Below, piece by piece: positions 53,264 to 61,713 of a stretch of 64,000 nt of DNA (its first letter is position 1; each line of letters starts with the position of its first letter). The translations under genes and the position numbers were made by a program. Source of the DNA: an uncultured Dorea sp. (GTDB lineage Bacteria > Bacillota > Clostridia > Lachnospirales > Lachnospiraceae); the NCBI GenBank assembly GCA_910584615.1, contig CAJUAM010000006.1, positions 1-64,000 of the forward strand, read 5' to 3'. The notes under the pieces were generated by a model. The model saw only the letters and a list, made by a program, of their open reading frames with translations, was not told where the DNA came from and made no database searches.

Positions 53264-53551
53264 AAAAAAAACGCCCCTATCTCTGCAGATAAGGGCGAAA
53301 CTTTTCGCGGTACCACCTTTCTTCACCAGCCGTTCACACTGCTGGTCTCATCAAGCTGCGTATCACAGCTTTGGCAATCTAACGTATGCCGCCACGTCAC
53401 AGCCTACTTATAAAAGTCAATTACTTTCGGTGCGCAGCTCCAAGATGTATTCACAGTCCACTCTTTCATGCGCCTCTCATCTTCCGGCCGCTTTCTGTAT
53501 GGGTGTGTGATCCGCTACTTTTTCTTTTCAAAGCCTTTTTATATTGGTATG
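53264..53551 (-). ncRNA. T-box leader (riboswitch) of tyrS
   Basis: The conserved T-box AAAGGTGGTACCGCG is present on the minus strand at 53320-53306. It is followed by a terminator stem (53297-53272, arms CGCCCTTATC... and ...GATAGGGGCG) and eight Us. The upstream part can form stem I; the most likely specifier is UAC (Tyr) at 53449-53447, in GAATACATC. Binding of uncharged tRNA-Tyr would favour the antiterminator and tyrS transcription. The specifier is inferred from position and the downstream gene. Confidence 0.92.
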
Positions 53552-53557
53552 TCTGAA

Positions 53558-53586
53558 AGTCTATATGATTCGACGGATTTTGTCAA
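53558..53586 (-). promoter_or_regulatory. Promoter of the T-box-tyrS unit
   Basis: A perfect TTGACA (53586-53581), a 17-bp spacer, and TAGACT (53563-53558), just ahead of the T-box leader. Confidence 0.8.
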
Positions 53587-53628
53587 CCGGTAATTTTTGA
53601 TTCTCTTTATACATCACCATATCATACA

Positions 53629-53657
53629 AAAACGGAGTTCTTTCAGACTCCGTTTTT
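53629..53657. terminator. Terminator of the nan operon
   Basis: A hairpin with arms AAAACGGAGT and ACTCCGTTTT, an 8-nt loop, A-run and T-run on the two sides. It closes the nanE-to-nagA transcript before the tyrS promoter. Confidence 0.85.
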
Positions 53658-53683
53658 GTACTATGGACGATCATGCTGATCCA

Positions 53684-53840
53684 TTATTCCTCTGTCTCTG
53701 CTTCCAGTTTCTTCCGATGTCTTCTGTACATTTCAGTTCCTGTCGTCCCAGCAGCACGATAATAATCAGCCACCACCACGATATCGTATTCTGCCGCGCG
53801 TCGATATCTTCCAGCGGCACTCCTTTGTCACATTTACAAT
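53684..53840 (-). pseudogene. Remnant of a membrane-anchored surface protein C-terminus
   Basis: No intact gene. Starting just after the nagA stop, one frame gives GVPLEDIDARQNTISWWWLI and then a hydrophobic IIIVLLG. Moving to the next frame at 53750 or so gives GTTGTEMYRRHRKKLEAETE and a stop at 53684. Joined across a 1-base loss, this is a membrane span with a basic tail, as found at the C-terminus of Lachnospiraceae surface enzymes. Its place at the end of a sialic acid operon suggests a lost sialidase-like or other surface protein. A short membrane peptide in frame one is an alternative. Confidence 0.45.
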
Positions 53841-55067
53841 TTATTCTGACTTACATACAGTACAAAGTTCCATCCCGTCTTTGATCACAGACTTTATCTC
53901 CAGTTCTTTATTAAGAAGCACCAGATCTGCTTTCTTTCCTGCTGTTATGGATCCGCGGCTTTCATATACTCCAAGCGCCTTTGCCGGATTCATCGTCGCG
54001 CAGGCAACTGCCGTCTCAAAAGGTATGCCCATTTTCTTGACCGCCACCCTCATACAGTCCATAAGATTCGTCGACGAACCGGCCAGCGCGCCGTTAGAGA
54101 CAAGCGTTGCGCGGTTTCCCGCTACATCCACTTCAAGTCCGCCAAGCAGATAACGTCCGTCTGGCATTCCCGTAGCCCGCATACTGTCACTGATCAGGAT
54201 CATGCGGTCTTTTCCCATCATCTTAAACGTAGCGCGCACGACTGACGGATGGATATGGACACCGTCGCAGATCAGTTCTGCATTTACATGAGGACTGTCC
54301 GATACTGCCCCCACGACTCCCGGCATCCGATGGGTAAATGCAGGCATGGCATTGTATAAGTGGACTGCGTGATCAGCCCCCGCGTCAAATGCTGCCTTCG
54401 CCGTATCGTAATCTGCATTGGTATGGGCAAGTGATATGTTGACTTTATCTTTCATATGACTGATAAATGACAGAAATTCTTTGTTTCTCTCCGGAGCTAT
54501 CCCGACAAACTTTACAAGCCCTTCTGAAGCCGCTAAAAACTGCTGACAGATATCTTCATTACAGGAGATAATATTGCGTTCGTCCTGAGCGCCTTTTTTT
54601 TCTATGCTGATAAAAGGTCCTTCCATATTGATACCAAGCAGATCCGCGATAGGCGCATCCTTTGTCTCCTCAGTCTTTTTATAGTCAGCCGCCACTTCTA
54701 ATATACGTGTAAGTTCCTCTACAGGCAGGGTCATTGTCGCCGGGGATATGCCTGTCACTCCAACAGACGCCTCATACTCGGCAATCGCCCTTATCGCCTC
54801 CTTCGTACCGTCACAGAAATCATATCCCATACATCCATGGAAATGAAGATCAATAAGTCCCGGTATGGCATACGCGCCTTCGCCGTCTATGACCTGCCCG
54901 CCTGCATACGCGTCATTTGCGGCTGTTTCATCCGTGTTTTGACATTCTGCGCCGCTGTCATCTTTCGCGTCCAACGCCACTTTCATAAAACGTCCGTCTT
55001 TTATCGTGACTGTTCCCTTCGAAAATGTCTTGTCTTCCGTATAAATCTTTATATTTTTAATAATCAA
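53841..55067 (-). CDS. nagA: N-acetylglucosamine-6-phosphate deacetylase
   Basis: A 408-residue amidohydrolase giving glucosamine-6-phosphate and acetate, the step between NanE and NagB in sialic acid use. Motifs are LIDLHFHGCMGYDF, NMEGPFISIEKKGAQ, SLAHTNADYDTA, HLYNAMPAFTHR, and ILISDSMRATG with the catalytic Asp. I start it at the TTG at 55067, just after GGAAGGAA and overlapping the rpiR end by 11 nt. The longer reading to 55100 lies inside rpiR. Last intact gene of the nan operon. Confidence 0.93.
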   Translation of the reverse strand: MIIKNIKIYTEDKTFSKGTVTIKDGRFMKVALDAKDDSGAECQNTDETAANDAYAGGQVIDGEGAYAIPGLIDLHFHGCMGYDFCDGTKEAIRAIAEYEASVGVTGISPATMTLPVEELTRILEVAADYKKTEETKDAPIADLLGINMEGPFISIEKKGAQDERNIISCNEDICQQFLAASEGLVKFVGIAPERNKEFLSFISHMKDKVNISLAHTNADYDTAKAAFDAGADHAVHLYNAMPAFTHRMPGVVGAVSDSPHVNAELICDGVHIHPSVVRATFKMMGKDRMILISDSMRATGMPDGRYLLGGLEVDVAGNRATLVSNGALAGSSTNLMDCMRVAVKKMGIPFETAVACATMNPAKALGVYESRGSITAGKKADLVLLNKELEIKSVIKDGMELCTVCKSE

Positions 55068-55884
55068 ATTCCTTCCCCCCAAGCACACGCAATGTATCAT
55101 CGTGAAATGTTTCTACCTTATATTTATCCTGTTCCACATAGCAGGAATAAATAATATCCAACATGACCAGAATTGGAAACTGCGGCGAAATCAGATTTCC
55201 ATAGTTCAGATGCTTTAATGACGGAACCAGTACCAGTTCATCGCAGAATCCATAAAATTCTTCTTTATTATGAGTTGTGATCAGAACCGTCTTCGCGCCT
55301 CTTTTGTGGGATTCCCGGAGTAAAAACTGGACTCCTTTACGCTCACCGCTGAGACTGATCCCTACGATCAGGCTCCTTTCGTTCTGAAAAACAGTCTGCA
55401 TATGCATAAGGTCGATATCCCTGACAGCATGGATATTGACCCCCACCCGCATAAACCGTATCTCCATCTCTTCCGCCGCGAATCCGGAACTTCCCATTCC
55501 GCAGGCAAAGACCCTCTCTGACCGCGCAAGATATCTCGCGATCCTTCCCACCTGTGTTTCGTCCATCAGGCTGTACGTTTTATTAAGAAGTTCCTGATAG
55601 GCATTCAGGACCATCCTTGTATTTCCAGTGATGGACTCCTGCTTTTCTACAAAGTTCTCCTCATACTGGTATATAAATTCCCGATAGCCCCGATAGCCGC
55701 ATTTCTTCGCGAATCTTGACAGAGAGGCCTCCGATACATACAAGTTTTCAGAAATGGATCTGGCAGAAAAATCCATCTTTTCACGATTCTGTATAAAAAA
55801 ATCCGCAATGTTCTTTTCTACTGTCGTAAAATTGTCATAATTTGATTCAATCACCGGAACTACAGACTTTACATAGTATTCCAT
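55057..55884 (-). CDS. MurR/RpiR family regulator in the nan operon
   Basis: A 275-residue regulator: N-terminal helix-turn-helix (TTVEKNIADFFIQN, VSEASLSRFAKKCGYRGYREF) and C-terminal SIS domain with GMGSSGFAAEEME and VGISLSGERKGVQ. By context it likely senses a phosphorylated amino sugar and controls this operon, as NanR (RpiR type) does in Clostridium. It could bind the boxes at 60635 and 60715. Ribosome site AAAGGTG. Confidence 0.88.
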   Translation of the reverse strand: MEYYVKSVVPVIESNYDNFTTVEKNIADFFIQNREKMDFSARSISENLYVSEASLSRFAKKCGYRGYREFIYQYEENFVEKQESITGNTRMVLNAYQELLNKTYSLMDETQVGRIARYLARSERVFACGMGSSGFAAEEMEIRFMRVGVNIHAVRDIDLMHMQTVFQNERSLIVGISLSGERKGVQFLLRESHKRGAKTVLITTHNKEEFYGFCDELVLVPSLKHLNYGNLISPQFPILVMLDIIYSCYVEQDKYKVETFHDDTLRVLGGKEFDY

Positions 55885-55911
55885 CCTGTCTTCACCTTTA
55901 TCCCTGATTCG

Positions 55912-56805
55912 TCATTTTCCAAGACGCTGCTGCTGAAAATGATAAAGCGCCCCCAGCATCCCCGCATCATTTTTATGTTTCGCGAATGCCAGTCTCGTAT
56001 GACGCGCGATTTCCGGGATCAGATATCTGGCAACAGCACTTTCTATCTTTTCCTTAAGAAATGCCTCCTGTGACATGATTCCTCCGCCAAGCACTACAAT
56101 CTCCGGATTGAGCACACAGCAGATATTCGCGATCCCCTGGCCGAGCACATCTGCCATCTCATCTATAGCACGGATACACAATGCATCTCCCTTTTTCGCC
56201 GCCTCAAAAATATGGTATCCATTCCAGTTCTCTTCTGCATCCTTTTTCCATTCCGCCACCTTCTTAGTCAGGATGCTCGCTGCCCCAAGAGTCTGAAAAT
56301 CACTGCCCAGCATACTCATATATCCCACTTCGCAGGCGCTGCCGCTGAATCCTCTGAAAACCTTTCCGTCTATAACAGCACAGCCGCCGATCCCAGTCCC
56401 TATCGTAAGGATAAGAGCAATCCTGCTGCCCGCTGCCGCGCCTGTATAATACTCTGCAAGCCCGGCACAATTTACATCATTTTCCACTTCACAGGGAATC
56501 CCAAATGCCTCTTCTAATACCTTTTTGTACTCCGTACCCGCATAGTTCGGAATCAACGGCGCCGAGTAAGTGATCACTCCTTTTTGTATGTCCACCATTC
56601 CTGCCGTCGATATACAGATACCGCTGATATTATTCTCCTGCGCGCAAAAGTTCTCTACGATCTTCTCCACCTTGCTAAGAATCGCCGGTCCACCTTTTTT
56701 TGCCTCCGTATCCATCACGCTTCTGTGGAAAATACGCCCGTCTTCTCCAACAAGCCCGTATTTAACCGCAGTACCGCCAATGTCAATACTTACATATCTA
56801 TTCAT
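55912..56805 (-). CDS. nanK: ROK family kinase, probable N-acetylmannosamine kinase
   Basis: A 297-residue ROK sugar kinase. It has the N-terminal phosphate loop IDIGGTAVKYGLV, ENDVNCAGLAEYYTG, LTIGTGIGGCAVIDGK, and VVLGGGIM. The usual ROK zinc motif (CxCGxxGCxE) is absent; SACEVGYMSM stands in its place. Position between nanA/yhcH and nagA makes ManNAc phosphorylation the best guess; glucose-type activity is possible. Confidence 0.82.
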   Translation of the reverse strand: MNRYVSIDIGGTAVKYGLVGEDGRIFHRSVMDTEAKKGGPAILSKVEKIVENFCAQENNISGICISTAGMVDIQKGVITYSAPLIPNYAGTEYKKVLEEAFGIPCEVENDVNCAGLAEYYTGAAAGSRIALILTIGTGIGGCAVIDGKVFRGFSGSACEVGYMSMLGSDFQTLGAASILTKKVAEWKKDAEENWNGYHIFEAAKKGDALCIRAIDEMADVLGQGIANICCVLNPEIVVLGGGIMSQEAFLKEKIESAVARYLIPEIARHTRLAFAKHKNDAGMLGALYHFQQQRLGK

Positions 56806-56855
56806 ATCTACTCTGCCTGTCTTTCATTATAATACATTGCAACAAAAGGGTCAAA

Positions 56856-57332
56856 TCATTCTGCTGACATGTGTGTAACCCAATCTACGCGAACTTTAAA
56901 GATTGCCTTTTTAAGCGGAGCGGGCCTTCCTGCCACTACCCCGGTGCGATGTCCGTCACTCGGGTAACACACCAGGAAATCTTTGGGCCTTAATATGACA
57001 GACCCATTCTTTTCCCCTTCCATTGACAGGAAATCATCCTTTTTTACATACTCTTTCAGCTTCATATTTCCGATAAAATTCACATCTATCTGCTCCTCAC
57101 CCTGAAGCATTACATGAACATCCAGATACTCTTTATGTGCTTCCCAGAATCGGTTGTCCGGCGCGGTTGTCTCATATTCCGCTACGTTTACAAACAATCT
57201 GTCGCCGTCGATCTCATAGCTGCCTTTTTTATAACTGGCCAGTTCATGATCTTTCAGATACTCAAAACATCTTTTTACCGGTTCCTCTATAAATGAAAAC
57301 TCTTCAAGATTATCTATATTTCCAAATATCAT
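56856..57332 (-). CDS. YhcH/YjgK/YiaL family protein (sialic acid anomerase-like)
   Basis: A 158-residue cupin-like protein of the DUF386 family, with a HEAYLDVH-like segment, here AHKEYLDVHVMLQGEEQID, and the C-terminal KKAIFKVRV. Members of nan operons speed the alpha-beta anomer interconversion of sialic acid or ManNAc or help open-ring forms. Strong ribosome site GGGGGAG. 13 nt after the symporter gene. Confidence 0.87.
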   Translation of the reverse strand: MIFGNIDNLEEFSFIEEPVKRCFEYLKDHELASYKKGSYEIDGDRLFVNVAEYETTAPDNRFWEAHKEYLDVHVMLQGEEQIDVNFIGNMKLKEYVKKDDFLSMEGEKNGSVILRPKDFLVCYPSDGHRTGVVAGRPAPLKKAIFKVRVDWVTHMSAE

Positions 57333-57345
57333 AGATCTGCTCCCC

Positions 57346-58851
57346 CTATCTATTATAAATCGTAGTATCCGGTGCCGGCATAGATGTATCTCCTTTTATC
57401 TTTCTCCAGATAATACTTGCCGGAATCCCTACTGCCAAGGAAACAGCGATCGAGATAATGGAGTAAGACCAGATAGACACCGCCTGTGCCGGAACAAAAT
57501 ATTTGATACCTACCATCACTGCCGAAGCTGCTATAAATGCCATCGTTGCTCCAAATGTATTGGCAACTTTAGTAAATGCTCCCAATATAAATGTCCCGAT
57601 CAGAATTCCGAGAACCAGGCCCATGAATCCGTTGAACCACTCATATGCCGACTTGACACCGCCGTTCGCAAGTACCATAGATACTGCAATCGCGAATACA
57701 CCGACTACTAAAGATACATACTGTCCGATCTTTGTCTGTTTTTCGAAGCTCAATTCTCTTTTCGTAAGGCGTGCCTGAATATCCAGTGTCCAGCTTGAAG
57801 CCACAGAATTAAGTCCTGTTGACAATGTAGACTGCGAGGCCGCATAGATGGCTGCCAGAAGGATTCCTGTCACACCTACCGGAAGCTCAAACGCGATATA
57901 AGATGCAAAAATCTGATCCTGCGCCGCTGCCGGCGGAAGCGCGTTCTGCTGGTAGAATACATAGAGTCCTGTACCGATCAGATAAAATACCGTCGCGATA
58001 AAAATAGAAAGAGCTCCGTTTGTCAGCATCATTTTATTTAATTTCTTTGTATCTGTAGTTGTTGTAAAGCGCTGGACAATATCCTGACTTGACACATAAG
58101 AACCCATAGTGTTAAATCCTGCTCCAACGATCATAATAAATACGCTGTCTTTCAGTATATTTATATCAAAAACCGGCTGATCGGGCGCAAGGAATTTATG
58201 TTCACCTGCCAGCGCGCTAAATACTGCTCCTGCTCCTCCATCAATATGAAAAAGAAGGAACAGCAGAGCAAAAGTAACACCGATAAGTAATACGGACCCC
58301 TGGATAAAATCTGTCCAAAGCACTGATTTAAGTCCGCCTGTGTAAGAATAGATGATCGCAATCACTCCCATAATGATTATCAGCAGATTTACACTGATTC
58401 CGGTCAGACTGCCAAGCACCATACATGGAAGGTACATGATAATAGACATGCGCCCCACCTGATAGACAATAAACATGACCGCCCCTAATACCCTAAGTCC
58501 CTTGCTGCCAAACCGAAGCTCCAGGTAGTGATAGGCTGTATCAATATCCAGCTTGCTGTAAATCGGCAGGAAGAACCGGATCGTAAGCGGAATCGCCAGC
58601 AGCATACCAAGCTGGGCAAACCACATGATCCATGTCCCGGCATAGGAATTCCCCGCCAGTGACAAAAATGAGATCGGACTTAAAAGTGTAGCAAATATTG
58701 ACACAGACGTAACCCACCACGGCACTGTCCCATCTCCTTTAAAATATTCCTTCCCCTTCATCTCTTTCTTCGCGAAGTGCAGACCGGCAAACAGCACTGC
58801 TGCCAGATACACGACCAAGATCACTAAATCCACCATTGTAAATCCCTGCAT
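57346..58851 (-). CDS. Sodium:solute symporter (SSS family), probable sialic acid transporter
   Basis: A 501-residue membrane protein with about 13 spans of the SSSF fold: FKGDGTVPWWVTSVSIFATLLSP at the N-terminus with the Na-coupled substrate region, and GGLKSVLWTDFIQG. Placement between nanA and yhcH identifies sialic acid (Neu5Ac or an anhydro form) as the likely substrate, as for SiaT-type SSS carriers. Na-driven import into the cytoplasm. Ribosome site AAGGAGG. Confidence 0.88.
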   Translation of the reverse strand: MQGFTMVDLVILVVYLAAVLFAGLHFAKKEMKGKEYFKGDGTVPWWVTSVSIFATLLSPISFLSLAGNSYAGTWIMWFAQLGMLLAIPLTIRFFLPIYSKLDIDTAYHYLELRFGSKGLRVLGAVMFIVYQVGRMSIIMYLPCMVLGSLTGISVNLLIIIMGVIAIIYSYTGGLKSVLWTDFIQGSVLLIGVTFALLFLLFHIDGGAGAVFSALAGEHKFLAPDQPVFDINILKDSVFIMIVGAGFNTMGSYVSSQDIVQRFTTTTDTKKLNKMMLTNGALSIFIATVFYLIGTGLYVFYQQNALPPAAAQDQIFASYIAFELPVGVTGILLAAIYAASQSTLSTGLNSVASSWTLDIQARLTKRELSFEKQTKIGQYVSLVVGVFAIAVSMVLANGGVKSAYEWFNGFMGLVLGILIGTFILGAFTKVANTFGATMAFIAASAVMVGIKYFVPAQAVSIWSYSIISIAVSLAVGIPASIIWRKIKGDTSMPAPDTTIYNR

Positions 58852-58877
58852 TGCTTTTCCTCCTTATCTTTTATCTG

Positions 58878-59798
58878 TTAACGCAGATATTTTTCTTTCG
58901 CGTCACGAATCATTCTGGCTGCCTCTTCTACAATGATCATATCACTGTCTGCCAATGCCGGAAGCGGTTTCCTGACTCCGCCAAGTTCCAGATCCTCATT
59001 GATCTTAAGGATTGCTTTGATCACACCGTACATATTGCCATGCGCAAAACACATCTTATATATCACATCATTTACCGCATACTGGATCTCTTTTGCTTTT
59101 CCCAACTCACCTGATCTTACATATTCGTCCATCTTAAGGAACAATTCCGGCATAGCCCCATATGTTCCTCCGATGGCGCCCTCTGCTCCAATGACCCGTC
59201 CGCTTATAAACTGCTCGTCTGGTCCGTTAAAAATAACATAATCATCACCTGCTGCTGCTTTAAACATCTGTATGTCTTGTACGGGCATAGAGGAATTTTT
59301 AACACCGATTACTCTTTTATTCTTCCGCATCGTCTCAAACAGGTTCATTGTAAGGGCAACTCCCGCAAGCTGCGGAATATTATAAATGACAAAGTCAGTA
59401 TTCGGCGCCGCTAAGCTGATATCATTCCAGTACTGCGCAATTGCATGTTCTGGCAGGCGGAAGTAAATAGGCGGGATCGCGGCGATCGCATCTGCCCCGA
59501 CACTTTCTGCATGGCGCGCAAGTTCCATACTGTCCTTCGTGTTGTTGCATGCCACATGCGCAATTACTGTAAGTCTTCCCCGGGCTGCTTCCATTACATT
59601 TTCCAACACCATCTTCTTATCTTCTACGCTCTGATAGATACACTCTCCGGACGATCCATTTACATAAACACCCTTGACTTTTTTCTCTACGAAATATTCT
59701 GTAAGTGCCCGCACACCCTCAGGACTTATACTGCCCTCTTCGTCATAACATGCATAAAATGCCGGTATTACGCCTTTGTACTTGTCAAGATTCCTCAT
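58878..59798 (-). CDS. nanA: N-acetylneuraminate lyase
   Basis: A 306-residue class I aldolase cleaving Neu5Ac to ManNAc and pyruvate. It has the pyruvate-binding VNGSSGE, the conserved Tyr in FVIYNIPQLAG, and the Schiff-base Lys in RVIGVKNSS. Typical length. The SSS symporter follows after 26 nt and nanE precedes it by 73 nt. Confidence 0.93.
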   Translation of the reverse strand: MRNLDKYKGVIPAFYACYDEEGSISPEGVRALTEYFVEKKVKGVYVNGSSGECIYQSVEDKKMVLENVMEAARGRLTVIAHVACNNTKDSMELARHAESVGADAIAAIPPIYFRLPEHAIAQYWNDISLAAPNTDFVIYNIPQLAGVALTMNLFETMRKNKRVIGVKNSSMPVQDIQMFKAAAGDDYVIFNGPDEQFISGRVIGAEGAIGGTYGAMPELFLKMDEYVRSGELGKAKEIQYAVNDVIYKMCFAHGNMYGVIKAILKINEDLELGGVRKPLPALADSDMIIVEEAARMIRDAKEKYLR

Positions 59799-59871
59799 GA
59801 TACATTTCTCCTTTTCTTTTTATAACGTTTTTTATGATACCTGTTGATTGCTCCACGCCCTGTTTTTTACA

Positions 59872-60561
59872 CTAATCAAGCACTTCTGAAAATGTTTTTG
59901 TAATAAGCTGCGGTCTTGTGATCGCTGAGCCTACCACTACGCTGTATGCTCCAAGCTCAATAACCCTTTGTACCTTTTTTGGCGTATTGATATTTCCCTC
60001 CGCGATAACTTTGTGTTCCACCTTTTCGATGATCTTTCGCAGGATCCTGAAATCATCCGCCTCTATCCTGTCGTCTCTGCTCTGGTCAGTATACCCGACC
60101 AATGTCGTTCCGATAAAATCAAACCCAAGTTTATCCGCATGGATCGCTTCTTCTATCGTGGAACAGTCCGCCATCCAAAGCTGGTCCGGATATTTTTTCC
60201 TGACCTCCTCAAAAAATCCATCCAGCGTTACACCTCCCGGGCGAAGCTCCTGCGTCGCATCCAGCGCAATGATCTCAGGCTGAACCTCCATCAGCTCATC
60301 GACTTCCTTCATGGTAGGTGTAATGTAGACCTTGCTATCCGGGTAGTCCCTTTTTACGATCCCAATGACCGGAAGGTCTACTGTATCCTTGATTTCTTTA
60401 ATATCCTCTTTTGTGTTGGCGCGGATACCATACGCTCCTCCCTCTTTTGCCGCCAGCGCCATTCTTCCCATAATATACGGAGAATGAAGCGGTTCATGAG
60501 GTAATGCCTGACAGGACACGATCAATTTTCCCTTAAGGCTTTCTACCTTTTTTTCTGCCAT
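59872..60561 (-). CDS. nanE: N-acylglucosamine-6-phosphate 2-epimerase
   Basis: A 229-residue TIM-barrel enzyme interconverting ManNAc-6-P and GlcNAc-6-P. It has the N-terminal VSCQALPHEPLHSP, IVKRDYPDSKVYITPT with the catalytic Lys, LDATQELRPGG, and VIAEGNINTPKK. First gene of the nan operon with a consensus-like promoter and ribosome site AGGAGGG. Confidence 0.96.
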   Translation of the reverse strand: MAEKKVESLKGKLIVSCQALPHEPLHSPYIMGRMALAAKEGGAYGIRANTKEDIKEIKDTVDLPVIGIVKRDYPDSKVYITPTMKEVDELMEVQPEIIALDATQELRPGGVTLDGFFEEVRKKYPDQLWMADCSTIEEAIHADKLGFDFIGTTLVGYTDQSRDDRIEADDFRILRKIIEKVEHKVIAEGNINTPKKVQRVIELGAYSVVVGSAITRPQLITKTFSEVLD

Positions 60562-60589
60562 TTATATTGCCCTCCTTTTTGTAGTCTCA

Positions 60590-60617
60590 AGTATATCATT
60601 TAAGAATTTATTTTCAA
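60590..60617 (-). promoter_or_regulatory. Promoter of the nan operon
   Basis: TTGAAA (60617-60612), a 16-bp spacer, TATACT (60595-60590). The same two hexamers and spacing occur in the divergent nagB promoter, suggesting coordinate control. Confidence 0.72.
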
Positions 60618-60634
60618 TACATTTATATATTATA

Positions 60635-60726
60635 GAAAGTTCTTTCATATTTTTTCAAATGTGACTGGTATAAACTATCCTTTTGTAATCTTTCATTGGT
60701 AAATGTGCACAAATAAAAGTACTTTC
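60635..60726. promoter_or_regulatory. Two related palindromes between nanE and nagB, candidate NanR sites
   Basis: GAAAGTTCTTTC (60635-60646) and AAAAGTACTTTC (60715-60726) share the core AAAGTWCTTT and start 80 bp apart in the 330-base divergent gap. The first ends 18 bp upstream of the nan -35. They are candidates for the RpiR-type regulator encoded at 55057; binding is untested. The rest of the gap is AT-rich and shows only the two promoters. Confidence 0.45.
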
Positions 60727-60833
60727 TTTCTGGCTTTGAATTCTCCCTGATCATTCCACTGCGGCCAATACAATAAATTCACAGATCAATTTGAAATATA
60801 TTTTAAAAGTATATCCAATTATGATGTTTTTTA

Positions 60834-60861
60834 TTGAAATTCCTGTTTTTGCTGATATACT
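60834..60861 (+). promoter_or_regulatory. Promoter of nagB
   Basis: TTGAAA (60834-60839), a 16-bp spacer, TATACT (60856-60861), 30 bases before the nagB ATG, which has the ribosome site GGAAAGGA. Confidence 0.72.
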
Positions 60862-60891
60862 AATATAAAAAAGGAAAGGAAATTAAAAAAT

Positions 60892-61617
60892 ATGATTATT
60901 TGCAGAGCAAAGGATTATAAAGAATTGAGCAGAAGGGCGGCAAACATTATTGCCGCGCAGGTGATCATGAAACCTGACTGCGTACTTGGGCTTGCCACTG
61001 GTTCTTCACCGATTGGAACATACGGGCAATTAATTGAATGGTACAAAAAAGGAGATTTGGATTTTTCGAAAGTATCCAGTATCAATCTGGACGAGTATAA
61101 AGGACTTGATCCGGAAAATGATCAGAGCTACCGCTATTTTATGAATACGAATTTCTTTAACCATGTTAATATAGACAAGGCAAATACTTTTGTCCCAAAC
61201 GGTTTAGAGCCGGATTCTGACAAGGCATGCAAAGAATATGATGAGATCATAGAAAAAAGCGGCGGTGTTGATTTACAGCTTCTCGGTCTTGGTCACAATG
61301 GACATATCGGATTCAACGAGCCTTCTGATGTATTCCCATGCGGGACACACTGCGTAGATCTTACCCCCAGCACGATAGATGCTAACAAGCGTTTTTTTGC
61401 ATCTGAGGCTGATGTGCCGCGTCAGGCATATACGATGGGGATCCGCAGTATCATGCTGGCGAAAAAGATTGTTGTTGTGATAAGCGGCGAAGACAAATCC
61501 GAGATTCTTAAAAAAGTAGTATGCGGTCCGATCACTCCAGAGGTGCCGGCCTCTGTATTACAGCTTCACCCTGATGTTGTCATTGTGGCAGACGAAGCTG
61601 CTTTATCAAAATTGTAA
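60892..61617 (+). CDS. nagB: Glucosamine-6-phosphate deaminase
   Basis: A 241-residue enzyme converting glucosamine-6-phosphate to fructose-6-phosphate and ammonia, the final step of sialic acid and GlcNAc use. It has LGLATGSSPIGTY, NLDEYKGL and the catalytic LGLGHNGHIGFNEP. Divergent from the nan operon and controlled by a promoter of the same pattern. Ends with a terminator, so the next gene is separate. Confidence 0.96.
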   Translation: MIICRAKDYKELSRRAANIIAAQVIMKPDCVLGLATGSSPIGTYGQLIEWYKKGDLDFSKVSSINLDEYKGLDPENDQSYRYFMNTNFFNHVNIDKANTFVPNGLEPDSDKACKEYDEIIEKSGGVDLQLLGLGHNGHIGFNEPSDVFPCGTHCVDLTPSTIDANKRFFASEADVPRQAYTMGIRSIMLAKKIVVVISGEDKSEILKKVVCGPITPEVPASVLQLHPDVVIVADEAALSKL

Positions 61618-61652
61618 TCTGAATAGAAAAGAATGTGAAAATATCTTTTTTA

Positions 61653-61683
61653 AAACGGCGGCAGAAACAATGCCGCCGCTTTA
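61653..61683 (+). terminator. Terminator of nagB
   Basis: A GC-rich hairpin with arms CGGCGGCA and TGCCGCCG, a 7-nt loop, followed by CTTTAAA. The T-run is short. Confidence 0.65.
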
Positions 61684-61713
61684 AATGAACAACATTGAAG
61701 GAGTTATATTTCT

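Noticed and set aside
53597..53884. Plus-strand 95-residue frame across the nagA end
   Set aside because: It runs through a terminator and antisense to nagA, with no ribosome site; the minus-strand remnant explains the sequence better.
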